From Cyanoderma ruficeps (lineage: Eukaryota; Chordata; Aves; Passeriformes; Timaliidae): 64,000 nucleotides of DNA. The notes under the pieces are model-generated. The model was given only the letters and a program-made list of their open reading frames with translations. It was not told where the DNA came from and searched no databases. The translations under genes and the position numbers were made by a program. Shown one piece after another: positions 13,506 through 25,842 of this stretch (position 1 is the stretch's first letter; each line of letters starts with the position of its first letter). The stretch covers positions 12,082,251 through 12,146,250 of the forward strand of contig VZDJ01006585.1 in NCBI GenBank assembly GCA_008694505.1. Direction: 5' to 3'.

Positions 13506-16500
13506 ATTCTTACAGAGACCACTACTGCAATCCAATCCTGGATGTTGGGGACTAGAGGAAGGTCCATTAGTATGGTTCCTAAACATATCTCTCTAGAGCG
13601 ACTTCTGCATTGAGAATCTCTGTTCCATAACTGTGGAGGGGAAAAAAAAATGCCAATAGCTATGTAAGGGTTTTTTGGTTTCTGACAGTTTTCTCACTTT
13701 CCTTCTGTCCTGAATTCAAAACCTTTATTACTATAATTTGTTGTCCAACCTGTTTGAATTATTAGTCAGGCATTTTAGTTATTTTGGTTTATCTTTAACA
13801 TAGTCCTCAATCAGAGCTACTGCAATACATCTTCTGAAATACCATGCCTATTACTTACATCTTAATTTTGGTTTTGTTTTTAAAATCCGTATGTTTTTTA
13901 TTTTCCTCCATTCATATATATCTTTTTTTCATGTTTCCATGTATTTCAGAATTTGCTGGACTTCACTGAATACTTCCTAGGTTAAAATTCCATGTTTGTT
14001 AAAGTTAGCATGAATCCTAAATGTTGCTAGGCTACATAAAGAAAATCTGTTATTTGAGAAGAGTAACCTCTCCATGTCTGAGTATTGAAATTCCTGAAAT
14101 GTTCCTGTTAGTACCAGTCCCTGTGACACATGTCAGTCCTCACAGATTTTACTGTGCATTTCCCCCCTTTCTTGAAGAAATAGTGTAATTTCCTGAAATT
14201 CCATTTCCCATCAAGTCTTCTTTTTATATCCTATGCATAATCAGTCTCAGTTCCCATCAGTGAGAACTCGATGGTACCATTTATTCTTCCAGAGTGAAGG
14301 ATAATATGTATCTTCTTCCTTACCACAAAAAGCGGCAATCTGGGTCTTGCATTCTTTTTCAAAGGCAAATCCAGATTGTGTGATTCTTTTCAAATTAGGC
14401 AGTCCAAAGGAATCTCAAAAGGAAGAATGGATGTTGCTGTTAACATTTTTGTGATTTAATATTTCAGAGAAGTAATTTCAGAAATACCCTTTTGATATTA
14501 TGTTTAAATTGACCGATGAGGCCATGTCTGTCATTTTTGGATTTCAGGTTACAAATATATTTCATAAAAGCATAATGCCGTCTAAAATTACTAAACCAAA
14601 AATAGTCTCAGATTTTGAAGTACTGCAGCCCATGTAGACATGTCTATATTATCCTGAAGAAATTAACAAAATGATAAAATGTTATGTTGTATAAATTTTT
14701 TACAAAGTCATATCTGTGCTTCTAGCTCAGAACTGAGAGAGCTCTATAAATCTAATGGAACACAGAGTTCGGAATTAAACATTGTCATTAGCTGGCCATT
14801 TTACATAAAGTTGAGTAATGCACAAAACCTTCACAGAACTCCTAAAATCAATAATTTAGAACTAAGTTGGAATTTAAAATGTTCATGTTCCCTTGATATA
14901 AACACTCCTGTGGAATCAAATTTAGTTAAAATGTATAAGTCGTCAAGATATGCAAATGTAATCTGTGTATGTAAATGCAAAAGCAATGATCAGGATGATA
15001 CAGATCTGCAGCATGGCTGCTTTTGCTTGAAACCTGTTTTAAAGTCCTATTAACTGTAACTACAGGAAACTTCACTATATGAAATTTATTAAAAAGTCCA
15101 CGATATTATCCAAACATGCCCTCCACATTTGAATATTTACTTATGTTCATGCTAGTAAATATTCTATCATTAGTGGGATGCACACAGCAAATGGAAAGAA
15201 AAACTCCACCAACTTTCTGCCTGCAGAAGTTTTAGTTGTGTTTGTTTAAAATAATTTTCTCAAAGGAGAGTCATGTCTCAAGAAAATAATCCCACAGTTT
15301 TCATAGCTTTTTAATTCTGTGTGGTGGAAACTTGATTTGCTGATAATATGCCCAGATTTTGATTCTCTGAAAGTGTTACTGAGAATTCAGAGAATTTTAT
15401 AAAACATTTTCATCTATTAGACAACAGAATTCAGTGCACAATGTATTTTGTGGGGTAAATTCCATAAATGCCCTGGATTATGTTAGATCCAACATAAATC
15501 AAACATTTAGCAATCTATACAGATTTTAATTAAAGCTTTAAAATCAATATATATTTTTTCTATTGATTAAAAATAACCAAAAATGCCAGATTAACTGTCA
15601 CTATTGCTTACATAAACATTAGAATGTGGGGAACATTCTAACAATTGTGAGCAACATCTACAATTAATTTTGATGTTCATTTGCAGATAATCACAGGTAA
15701 TTGTGCAAGATGTGCTGATACTAAATAACTTCCTTATATTTCTGCTTTAAAAAAAAAAAAAAGAATAGACCAGTCAAAATCCAGCCTTCACTATATATGT
15801 TTGAATGATGCTAGAAACATTACAAAGTCCTAAGTGTCTACCTGACACTACCTGCTAAATATTCCTGTATATCAACAAACACTTTTTTTTCCAATTATTT
15901 TTTTGAATATTGCCTATTTCACTGGATTGAGTGAAATAAATCAATATACTTCTGGTTTTATATCATTGTGACTGGGGCTAATCTTATAAGTGAAAATTAA
16001 ATAATGAACTCTAGAAAAACCTAATGATAAAATTTTCAATTTAAAATTTACTGCAGCTTTATTAAAAAATAGGCTCTTTTACTGATTGAACTCTGAAGAA
16101 CTGAAGCATTTCAGTTGGATTCAGTATTTCCTTTTCATGCCACTTCTTTTCGTTAAATCCCTCCTACTCCCAATATGTTCAAAAATTGTTTTACCAAGCC
16201 CTGTTGGATGTCAACTTTATTCATTTTGCAGCAGCCTTGCAATATGAATGTCCATGTTGTTCTGGCTATTTTTATTGAAAAAAATTCCCATACTTCAAAA
16301 ATTCATGGCTAGTAAGCAGCAAATCAGGACTTTCTCACACATAGAACAGAATTGATAATGAAGCATTCTGAGTAGGGAGGTATTTTAAGATACAGTGTTC
16401 AGGAAATACATTGTTTTTTCTTTATATGATCTGTCAATGATTTAAGCTAGGTAAGTGTATATGAATGGAATTATAAATCTGTCACTTTAACATGATAAAA

Positions 16501-19500
16501 GAGAGGCTTTCAATCTTTAAGCTATCAAAGTTGATATGCCTATCGTACCTCTTGAGTTCTTCATCCTCAGAGAAATATAGGAGAGTATCTTGACCGTATT
16601 GAGGGCCTTTACTGACTTAATAAATAAGAAATTCAGGAATTGGGTGTTTCTATTAGTTTAAAAACAGTCTTTTACAGTTTCAGATGTTTGGCCTCACATA
16701 CCTGTCCAGATCTTGAAGAGCGTGAAGTTTATTCAGAGGTTTCCTTTCCCTACCAGACTTCTTTCACCCAGAATTAAGCTTTTTACTTGGAAATGGAAGA
16801 AAGTTCTTAATTTGTTAGTTAGTTATATACATAGATCCTTATGGGCTGTGGGGAAATCTCTTCATTGTCTCCAAAAAACTCTAAATGAATCCTACTACAG
16901 AGATTTTTGAAGACACAGTCCTAACTGTATTTATTAATAGAAATCCTGTGTCTTAATGAATTTTGTGAATGCTGTGACACCCCATTATCTGGAAATTTGT
17001 CACTGAGAATCTAATCCAAAGGGATTTTAGATAACTGCTAAACCATATCAAAATACAGGCCAGCAGTCTTGACACACACAATCTGCTATTTTTTCCCATA
17101 TACTCAGCCTTGTGTCCTGACAGGTCATTCCTCTGTGGATTACTTAGCAACCTTTTCAGGAGAGCATTTTGACACAAATTAAGTGTATGCTTTTACTGGA
17201 GGCAAATAGAACTATTTATTTACTCATTCCATGGGAGATTCTGCACTGAGCCCAAATAGATCGGCAGTTTCTAGACATTTCTTGTTTTATGACATCAGAT
17301 GCAGCTGACATCTTTTTACTGATCACTTAGTGCAAATGGCATTCTGCCACAACTACTAAACCTAGATAAAGGCTTCTAACTCTAGGATGCTTTGGGGATA
17401 AAATGAGGCTTTTAAAGCTGTAAGCAATTAGCTGAAATGTTTATAAAAGAACAAAAAGTAAGTGTGCTGAACTTTTTTTTTTTTAACTGAAGTATTTACA
17501 TTTTCTAACCGACAAAGCTCTTTAATACATTTTTGTGTGTGTGTGGGTGTACCAGCTGTTCTATATGTAAAGTAATACTAAGAGTTTTCTGTGGCTGTTA
17601 ACCATTACAGAAATTCTTTCTCGAAAGGAACTGTGCCTTATGGTATAAAGTCTGTCTGTCAGAAAGTTTGACTTTTAATACATAGTATAATTTTTCACAC
17701 AATCTAACTTCAAGTACCTCGTTTGCATGTCTAAATTAGAAAACAATCTCCTCCTGAGAATTCAGGTCTCTTAAGCTTACCCCCTGACCACTTAAGCCAG
17801 ACACTTGATAGGAATGATCGATCCATTAAGTGAAATGGCTGTGAGAGGAACTAAGTGGGTAGATGGGAGTATCTCAGCTTTATGCAAATCTTAATATACT
17901 ACACATATATATATATGCCATAATTGGAAGACTTTTTGATGTTTGTAAGTAATCAAAGATTCATAATAAGGAAAACTGTAATTGTGGGATGAATATAACA
18001 TGCCAAAAAAAAAAGAGTGGGCTTGAGAAAAATCATATGTAGGCTCTACTGACTTAAAGAACACAGAGAGCAAACCTAGTAACATCAGGAATTTGTGTAA
18101 GAGACCTTAAAGATTGAGTATGTATTGCCCATATGTACTACCAGGGTTTGCAATCCTCTTTGAAGAGTGAAATCTGTATTTCCATTGTTCATTTTCAACA
18201 CAAAAAGATGTTACTGACAAGAAACAAACAAATACTAATTGAACAAATTAGCTACAGTATTTTCCTATTCCTTTGTGGAGGAAAACTTTTCGATTGACTG
18301 TTTCAAGGTGTGTACTTTAGCGTTATTGCTTTGAGGATTTAACTGATAACAGCAACAAAAAGTGCGTAGAACGAGCGGCTGTATAATTTGTTATAGCAGT
18401 CAAGCACTCCTAGGTGTTCAGTAGCACATCTCAATTGCAGTGTTATGCCAAATGCTGTGTTCTTTTGACCTCCAGAATAATGTGTCTAGGTGTGCTATAA
18501 ATATTAATAGCCCCTTTAGTTTCCTGTGTAATTATTTGAATCTTGAATGGATACACAGTAAAGGGCTGATGAAAATATTGGGGAACAATAAAGACATAGT
18601 ACAAATGATTTTAATTATAAAACAAATTTAGCTTATTCCAAGTGGATAAATTATAATCTCAAAGCTATTAGCAATGGAGTCTCAGACATTCACTATCCTA
18701 TATTATCTGCAAAAGTCCTGGATTCATCCAGAATGTTAGAAGGCTGATATAAAGGGATGATTAAAAATAATGCACCTTCATTTAAGCTAAAAGCCTCACA
18801 GACACAGCCGAGAGTGAGATCTTTATTTCCCCAGGTTGCCTGAAGATGAGGGATAGATGGATATACCAAAGGGCTTGGCTTCTTCTGTGCTAAAGGAAAA
18901 AATAAAAGAATGGCACCTTGCAATTCCCTGAGCTCCTGAAGGGTGGTTTCCACACTGATGAGCATTGTGGTTGTATGGCTTCTTCTTCCACTTTGCTCTT
19001 GATCTCTTTCCTCAAGTAAAGCTAAAATCAGGAATCTTGCTCCTCTGAAATAAAGAGGACTGTGGCAACCAAAGATTGATCTGGAAACTGCTATCCTAGG
19101 AGGATGAAGATTTTATTTAAGTATCATTTGCTGCATACAGTCATTGATAAAGTATGAACTACCTATGCTGGGTTTTTATGCTGCTGTGAAACCACATTTT
19201 TCATGTAATTACTCCTAATTCATTGGCATACAAGTAGCACAAGGATCTTTTCCTTGCTCTTTGCTAAATACAAAATTCGAATACTTGTCCAATTATTTGG
19301 GTTCTCCTTTTGGTTTAGATTTTATGTACTAAAACGGTCAATACATATATTCTGTGAAGAATAAAGCTGTTTGGTAACATTTCTATATCTTTTTAAATCT
19401 GTTTTCTTTTCAACTGCACATTAATCATCAATTTAACCATAGAAAAGGATTGAGATAAAAACTTTTTTGCTTTTTTTTTCCTCATTTAATCGAACACATA

Positions 19501-19619
19501 TAACACCTGCAGTCAGCTGAATATATATTGAATTATTTTGAAAATATTTTATTTGACTATCATTTGAGAATGCCAAGCTAAAAGAGAAAAGGCTAAAATT
19601 TACTAGAGAATCTTATTAA
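13506..19619. other. Non-coding AT-rich sequence
   Basis: No mobile element was recognised. A 124-codon ORF at 14679-15053 does not resemble a protein family. The same interval has an octamer-type ATGCAAAT at 14950-14957 and reads more like regulatory or neutral DNA. The segment 18350-18640 is similarly complex and non-repetitive. A-runs and T-runs occur near 15748-15762 and 17473-17484. Confidence 0.5.
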
Positions 19620-20770
19620 TGAAATCACAGAATGATTTTCATTCGAAGGTACTTTAAAGATCATTTAGTTCCAATCCCCCTACCTTGGGCTGGGATGTCT
19701 TGCTCTGGACCAGGTTTGCTCTAAGTCCCATCCAAATTGGAACTAAACACCTCCAGGGACAGGGCATCCAATGTTTCTCTGAGAAACCTTTTCTGGTGTC
19801 TCCCCACCCTCTGAGTAAAGAATTTTTTCTTCATATCTAATCTAAACTACCCTCCTTCAACTTACAACCATTCTCACTTGTACTGTCACTGCATGGCCTT
19901 GCCAAAATCCCTCTCCAGTTCTCTCCTGTTGGCTCTTTTATGTATGGGAAGGTTGGTATAAGGTCCACCTGGAGTCTTCTCCAGACTGAATAATTTCTGG
20001 TCTCTCAGTCTGTCTTCATGGGAGAGGTGCTCCAGCCCTTTGATCATCTTCATGACTCTCCTCTGGATTCACTGTGAGAAGTCTATGTCCTTCTTATACT
20101 GGGGACCCTAGAGCTGGATGTGGTATTCCAGGTGGGGTTTCACAAGAGAGTAACAGAGGAGGAGAATCCACTCCCTCACCCTGCTGGCCATGCTGCTCAT
20201 GGTGCAGCCCAGGACACAACTGTCTTTCTGTCTGTGAGTGCACATTGCCAGCTCATGCTGAGCTTCTCATCAACCAACACCCCCAAGCCCTGTAGAGCTT
20301 CCCTCAGAGCATTTTTCCCCCAGCCTGTACTTGTGCTTGGGATTGCCCTGACCCAGGTTCAGGATCATTGTATCCTAGAATCCTAGAACACGTGATTTGA
20401 AAGGAACCCACAGGGATCATAGAAGTCAGACTCCTGACCCTGCACAGAACAGCCCCAAGAGTCACACCTTGTGCCTGAGAGCATTATCCAAACTCTTCCT
20501 GAACTCTGTCAGGCTTGGTGCTGGGACCGCTTTCCTGGGGAACCTGTTCCAGTACTCAGCCACTAATATCCAATCTAAACCTCCCTAACCTACCCTAAAC
20601 AGCTTCATGCTGTTCCCTCAGGTCCTGACATTTTAGTCACCAGATGATCCTGAGCTTGGCCTTATTGAACATCATGAGGTTTATATAGGCTCCCCTCTCA
20701 ACCCTGTGAAGATCCCTTTGGATAGATTTCCTTTCTTTCAGCACGTCAGCTGCACCACATAGCTTCTTGT
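19620..20770 (-). mobile_element. CR1 LINE 3' region, interrupted by a second CR1
   Basis: Read on the minus strand, this is the end of CR1 ORF2 followed by the 3' UTR. The 3' terminus lies at the low-coordinate end near 19620, where the plus strand reads AATCACAGAATGATTTTC, the complement of the usual avian CR1 end. It then runs upstream through the last part of the reverse transcriptase ORF to about 20770, where similarity stops, as expected for 5' truncation. The ORF is broken by many substitutions and cannot encode a protein. A different CR1 lies inside it at about 20367-20645. Identification is by remembered avian CR1 consensus, not by a search. Confidence 0.92.
20367..20645 (-). mobile_element. 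Younger CR1 3' fragment nested in an older CR1
   Basis: The low-coordinate end carries two direct copies of an 8-bp unit (TCCTAGAA), matching the short terminal repeats at CR1 3' ends. About 270 bp of 3' UTR and ORF2 end follow, typical of a CR1 subfamily different from the host copy. The host CR1 reads continuously across the junction if this block is removed. GATC occurs on both edges (20363-20366 and 20646-20649) and may be a short target-site duplication. The fragment is severely 5'-truncated and non-coding. Confidence 0.85.
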
Positions 20771-21273
20771 ATTACTTATTTGCCCAAAAAAACCAAAAAA
20801 CCAAAACAACAACCAAACCCCGAAACTGTATAAAACCCAGGATATATGTTATTAAACTTTTCAAAAAATAATTTTTTTTCTCTGGACTACCACCTGTATT
20901 ATTGGAACTCATACATTAAAGCATTGATGATGAATTTAGATTGCTAATGGCTGAAACAGAGTTGACTCCCTTCTAGTATTTAGATCTAGTGAAGCAATTT
21001 CCAGGCTTATATTGATGATACTATAAGGCTAATATTGATTACACTCTACTGACTTAAGATTAAATTTATTAATTTATGCCTGTTCATAAGGAAAAAAAGA
21101 GAGTTGATCTAATGCCTTTTCCTTAGTTTAGTCATTTTTATCCCCACATTCTAGTTCTAGATATACAGTATGAAAACTGGTGTATTCTGCAACACTTACT
21201 GAAATGGATCACAGGAATCTGGGTAGTCTCTCTGAATTGTTTTTTTGTCTAACTTTTTCTTTTACAATAAAAG
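20771..21273. other. Non-coding spacer with an A/C-rich patch
   Basis: A CAAAA-type low-complexity patch lies at about 20785-20825. The remainder is AT-rich with no recognised element. It ends in a T-rich tract that could serve the exon candidate at 21274. Confidence 0.5.
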
Positions 21274-21399
21274 CTAAAAGAAAGCCAGAAATCCTTTCAG
21301 AGTTGAAACGCCATGACTCAGCTGTCGTTACTCCTTCCGCAGTGCATCATTTCCAAAAAATCTCAGAGAAGAGGAGGCCATGCCCCCTGCCAGAGATTG
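21274..21399 (+). CDS. Candidate coding exon A, unidentified plus-strand gene
   Basis: I do not recognise the protein. A long T/C tract ends in AAAG at 21273. The open segment is 2 nt, 41 codons and 1 nt, and is followed by donor GTATGA at 21400. The peptide is basic and polar and reads like a real protein, for example KRKPEILSELKRHD near its start and KRRPCPLPEI at its end. Its start phase fits the candidate at 6021-6112. Its end phase fits candidate B at 21690 if B uses a TAG acceptor. The antisense ORF over this region is hydrophobic, as expected of a shadow. The gap to B is 290 bp, a normal avian intron length. Confidence 0.38.
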
Positions 21400-21689
21400 G
21401 TATGAACAGAAAAAGTGGAATAGGTGATGTTAAAGTCAATGCAAACAGAACCTGATAACCTGAAAAGCGAGTTGCTATGCTGACAGCTACATTGCTCCTG
21501 ATAAATAAAGGGGTCTTTGAAACTAACAATACCTCAAAGCCAAGTGGCACGAACTGGCTCATATTTACAGTGCCAGAGGGCTACCCCCTGCCTCACTTGA
21601 GAGCAGATTAATAATTGAGCAGAGTGCTCAAAGTGGGAAAGTGTCCAGCATCTGAGCTCACCTCCTGCCTTTCTACCACTGCAGGGTAG

Positions 21690-21886
21690 ATGGTGTGTCT
21701 GAAGCCAAAGCCAAAACAGTAAGGAAAGACCAAATTCCATATCCTGGCTGGATATCTGCGCCAAGGAATTGGAAAAAAACCCCAGAACTAATTGAAACAA
21801 GATGCAATCCAAACCACTCAGGAATTATATACTCTGCAGAAAGGGATACATTTTATCAGCACTGGTCAGACAGAAGCTTTACAAAG
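21690..21886 (+). CDS. Candidate coding exon B, unidentified plus-strand gene
   Basis: This is the strongest coding-like segment outside repeats, with 65 codons open after a pyrimidine tract. Two acceptors are possible: CAG ending at 21684, or TAG ending at 21689, which keeps frame with exon A. The donor AAAG|GTAATC begins at 21887. The peptide is rich in P, W, Y, R and N, for example YPGWISAPRNWKKTPELIE and ERDTFYQHWSDRSFTK, unlike random AT-rich translation. The sequence is purine-rich on the sense strand. I do not recognise the family and assign no function. The minus strand is also open here, but its product is hydrophobic and looks like a shadow. Confidence 0.45.
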
Positions 21887-21963
21887 GTAATCTGTGTATA
21901 AATCTTGCTACAGTACAACTCACTGACTGGAATACAGGATCTTCCTTGCTCAGTGTTCTGTAG

Positions 21964-22045
21964 GCTGCCATACACTCAGGCATCCAAGCATGTGAAAATA
22001 TGTGCAAAATCCACAGAAACTCATTTACACTGGAAGATTTCTACA
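21964..22045 (+). CDS. Candidate coding exon C, tentative
   Basis: A pyrimidine-rich stretch ends in TGTAG at 21963, only 77 bp after exon B's donor, so the intron would be short but possible in birds. The frame that continues exon B (phase 0) gives 27 codons, beginning AAIHSGIQACENMCK, before a weak donor-like ACA|GTTAGA at 22046, with an in-frame TAG just beyond. A second frame over the same bases is open to a stop at 22142-22144, with an AATAAA about 8 bp after it. The segment might therefore be a terminal exon, an internal exon or neither. If internal, its end phase suits exon D at 32094. Confidence 0.22.
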
Positions 22046-23652
22046 GTTAGAAAGGATGAGGGAAATTTACAGGAACAGAAGCTGGACACCATAGTTGCAA
22101 TAGAAAAGCTAAATGTTTTTAAAGACCTAGTATTGGCTTCTTAAAATGGGTGAATAAATACCTGCACTGATTATCTCCAGCACCTTCCCAATTTTTTGTA
22201 TCAGATATATAATATAATATGTCTAATTTTATTATTGGGAATTCCATTAAAATTTTTGGTATTGCAAAATTGGAAGTTTGAGCAGTAAATTTCTAATTGA
22301 GGAGACTCATACTCTGAACAACCCTCTCCATCAGATTTAATCTGTTGAATAATGAGGTTATCTACCTCTCTAATGCACTTCATGGTGAGCTTGTGCCAGC
22401 TATCTCCTTGTTTGGAGTGTCAGTTTGACTTAGTAGTTAATCTTCATCTCTCTGAACAAGAGGGTTTTGTTTCATATTGTATTAGCTGATAGCCACGATG
22501 ATATTGCAGACGACTGGTAATGAGGTTCAGTGGTTGGACGTCATGAAGGTGCTATCTTTAGAGTGAGATCTTGCACCACATTTTCATTTGCAAGTCTGAT
22601 TATTTTTTTCAGACATATGTTAAAAATCCTGTAGCACTTTGGGATTTGGTCAGCTTTCCTTATCTAAATTAATACCATCATAGACTTAATTAACACCAAT
22701 ATAAATATTCGCAGCTGTTTGTATGATAGATCTGAATGTAAAATGCTGTGTTTGCATAAGCTGTTACATTACCACATAAAATTTATTGCTTTCTTAGGGG
22801 AATGCAACTTACATAAAAACAACCAAATGTAAAATGAAATTAAACAACAGATACTGTTTTTATATTGCATTATTGTTAGTATAACGGTGCTATCGTCTGT
22901 GTCAGTGAGAAGCTTTTGCCAAATACAGAAAAAAAAAGGATGCAATATTTTTACTTACTGTACACACATGAAGGGATATTGTTGCTGTTATTATTTAAAA
23001 TATGGCTTGCAGATTACATCCAGGAAAAAATGCAGATTTCTTCTACTAACGGAATGCTTACTTGTTTGGAAAATACCCTTTTTACAGAAAAGTCTTCTAT
23101 GTATTTCCTGTATTTACTTGAAGTTTTCTTTCTTAAAAAAAAAAAATAGCAATTTACCTCTTTAAGGGAAAACAAAAACTACAAATAAATGAAACAACAA
23201 GAGCCAAGCGAGGATAATCACTATTTAGATTATCTCTAGGACTTAAAACAAAAAGAAAATTAAAATGTTAGATTAGGTTTTGCCATTATCTCAAGCTTAA
23301 AACATGTAAAATTTCTGATAGCAATATTAACTTCAAGTCTTTCTCAATTAAAAAATGAGGGAAGGTACTATTTTTGGGACAACTTGAGTACGAGGACTGT
23401 AGGCAGTAAGGAAAGAATCTGTAAAAACTCTTATAATTTAAAAGTAATAGGGAAAAAAGGTGCTTTTCATCTGTATTTGTTGGAAAGCTTACCAAAGGGA
23501 AAGCAGAGTTAGAAGCATTTAACAAAACAAATCATAACAAAAAAGCAATATTGACATGGAAAACCTGAACCCTCAGAAGGCAAACCTACATGCTAAATCA
23601 AAGTTTTATCCTTTTTGAGCAAGATAATATAGCTGTTAAAAATTATTAAATT
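22046..23652. other. Non-coding AT-rich sequence
   Basis: No repeat or gene was recognised. An A-run lies at 23135-23146. The longest ORFs are short and low in complexity. Confidence 0.5.
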
Positions 23653-23958
23653 ATTTTGTGTCGTGGGGCAAAGCTGGGTGTGTCTCAATCTAGGAACATG
23701 AGAGAAAGGCTCCGAAGACAGAAGTTGTAGAAGGCTGTCTAATTATCTTTATTTTGACTCCAAATATTTATAGATATGTACAGAGGTCAAGGGATTGGCT
23801 ACATAGGTCACCACCCCTTCGACCTAGATGGTGGATACCACCGTCAATCATGTCTTCTCTCACAGGAGAAGTATGTAAACATTCTAAGAATACACATTGT
23901 TATCAGAAGGCTACATGAGAAAACTTCTGCACAGGCAGAAAACAGGGCAACAATTTTG
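23653..23958 (-). mobile_element. Solo LTR (294 bp) of an ERVK-like endogenous retrovirus, with 6-bp target-site duplication
   Basis: The LTR spans 23659-23952. It begins TGTCGTGGGG on the plus strand, ends GGGCAACA, and has TG...CA termini. The 6-bp direct repeat ATTTTG flanks it exactly (23653-23658 and 23953-23958). A 6-bp duplication is typical of alpha/beta-type (ERVK) integrases, which is known biology rather than something the sequence proves. On the minus strand a TATAAATA (plus 23765-23772) precedes an AATAAA (plus 23748-23753), which sets the orientation. No internal retroviral sequence is present, so this is a solo LTR left by LTR-LTR recombination. Confidence 0.85.
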
Positions 23959-25490
23959 TCTCAGACACTTCATACAGTGAATGGATAGTAATTTTCAAAC
24001 GGACAGAAATTCAGTATTTTTTTCTCTTCATTATTAAATGTTGTCATCACATATTTACAACAAAATATTCAAATTTCCTTTCAAAGATAGATTTGTTATA
24101 TTTAGGTGTCATTGTCACGGACTTTCCTATGATGCTCATGCCTCTTGAATCTGAATAATTCAAGAATTAATTTATCTTTATACACTCCATAATGAGAGAG
24201 AAATTGTCTTAATTGAGGAACTTAGATGGAGGCTGAAAAGGGGAACTGATATTTGATGTCAAACTCAATTGGTGTAAGTCTTGATTTTAAGGGGAAATCA
24301 GCTTCCTAAAGGATTTGGTGTTCATAACACAGATCCAATTACTTTAATTGTATCTGGGAATACTTACTATTGGTGAGAATGAGACTCTAGGGTGTTAAAG
24401 TGTATACTGATTTAAAAAAAACAAAAAACAAACAACCAAAATCCAACTACAAAATTACATTTGCTTTGGAGTCATATCAAGCTGAAAAAAATATGTAAAG
24501 TATGCAGATTTTGCCACACAAATCAAATACCTTAACCACAGAACCCTTTTTTCTCCTCTTGAAAAATTGTTGCTTATACTGATTAACATACCTTAATATA
24601 GATAATAAGATGATTTGGTAGAGGTTTTAGGGATTCTTTCATAACTTCATTACACTGGCTATAATGCAAGCCTATTCTGTCTCGACAGTAAATGGAATAA
24701 AATTCCTGCCAAAAGCATGATTAAACTTCTCATAGGGATGTGGACTTAAATCATGCTTTTTATGAATAACCTTCTATTATTTTCTTAATTTGTATTTGCC
24801 ATTTTACTGCTTGATTTTTGACCATTAATAATCTGTGAACATGAATTTTTGATGTGTGACACCCTTTTTTATTAAGAGGCTAATTAAAATCATTACTATA
24901 AATTGTGTACTTTGGTACCACAACCAAAAATGTCTCACACTCTGCCACTTGAGTTGATTGAATACCAAGAACGTGCTCTCTAAACCAACACTCACAAGGG
25001 AGGTCACCAGCAGCAGATTTCACAGGTATTTGCTGTCATTTGCATTCCCTTCAAACATTAGAGGGAATCATATTTTAGCAAGACAGGTTCTGTTTTCCTA
25101 TTTTCTTCAGATATGCATACCTAAACTCTTATGTTTGTTTCTCAAAACTCTAGTTTTATCATCCAAATTTTTATTCCAACTGCATTCTCCTAATATGGAG
25201 AGCTCTACCAACCCCTCCTTATATAAATTTACTTTGATGTCTCTCGCCTTAACTACTATTGCCATTTTTAGTAGTTCCTTAACTACTATTATCATTACCC
25301 ATTTATTTGAATACTGCCCTAGAAATCCCTATTTTGTTTTCTTTATTCAAGTGGTTCTTATTCTTGATGTTCTGTTCCTCATATAATCTCTCTCCTACCT
25401 TCCTTCATTTGCTTTTTTCAGTGACTTCCACTCCCATCCTTATTTCTTGGGTTTCCATCCAGTTGCCAATGTGTCTTCTTAATTATGTCG
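23959..25490. other. Non-coding AT-rich sequence with an A/C-rich patch
   Basis: An AAACAAAC-type patch lies at 24414-24446. A 142-codon ORF starting at 24958 is rich in L, F, S and T and grades into the pyrimidine microsatellite. It is judged a composition artefact. Confidence 0.5.
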
Positions 25491-25842
25491 CCTTCCTTCC
25501 TTCCTTCCTTCCTTCCTNNNNNNNNNNNNNNNNNNNNNNNNNNNNNNNNNNNNNNNNNNNNNNNNNNNNNNNNNNNNNNNNNNNNNNNNNNNNNNNNNNN
25601 NNNNNNNNNNNNNNNNNNNNNNNNNNNNNNNNNNNNNNNNNNNNNNNNNNNNNNNNNNNNNNNNNNNNNNNNNNNNNNNNNNNNNNNNNNNNNNNNNNNN
25701 NNNNNNNNNNNNNNNNNNNNNNNNNNNNNNNNNNNNNNNNNNNNNNNNNNNNNNNNNNNNNNNNNNNNNNNNNNNNNNNNNNNNNNNNNNNNNNNNNNNN
25801 NNNNNNNNNTGCCTTCCTGCCTTCCTTCCTCCCTCCCTCCTT
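25491..25842. repeat. CCTT microsatellite interrupted by an assembly gap
   Basis: CCTT units run into 292 N (25518-25809). Beyond the gap they resume as CCTT and then CCCT units to about 25842. One strand is pure pyrimidine. ORFs predicted across this interval consist of repeat and N. Confidence 0.95.
25518..25809. other. Assembly gap (292 N)
   Basis: These are undetermined bases within the CCTT array. The length shown may be an estimate. Confidence 0.99.

Noticed and set aside
13142..13613. Several long ORFs across the first N run
   Set aside because: They consist of pyrimidine repeat and undetermined bases.
14679..15053. 124-codon ORF
   Set aside because: No recognisable domain, AT-rich codons and no good donor; more likely an open stretch by chance.
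21534..21812. 92-codon minus-strand ORF over exon candidate B
   Set aside because: A hydrophobic product typical of the antisense of a charged coding strand, with no splice logic; treated as a shadow.
24958..25386. 142-codon ORF
   Set aside because: L-, F-, S- and T-rich translation of T/C-rich DNA leading into a CCTT microsatellite; no motif and no splice or conservation support visible.
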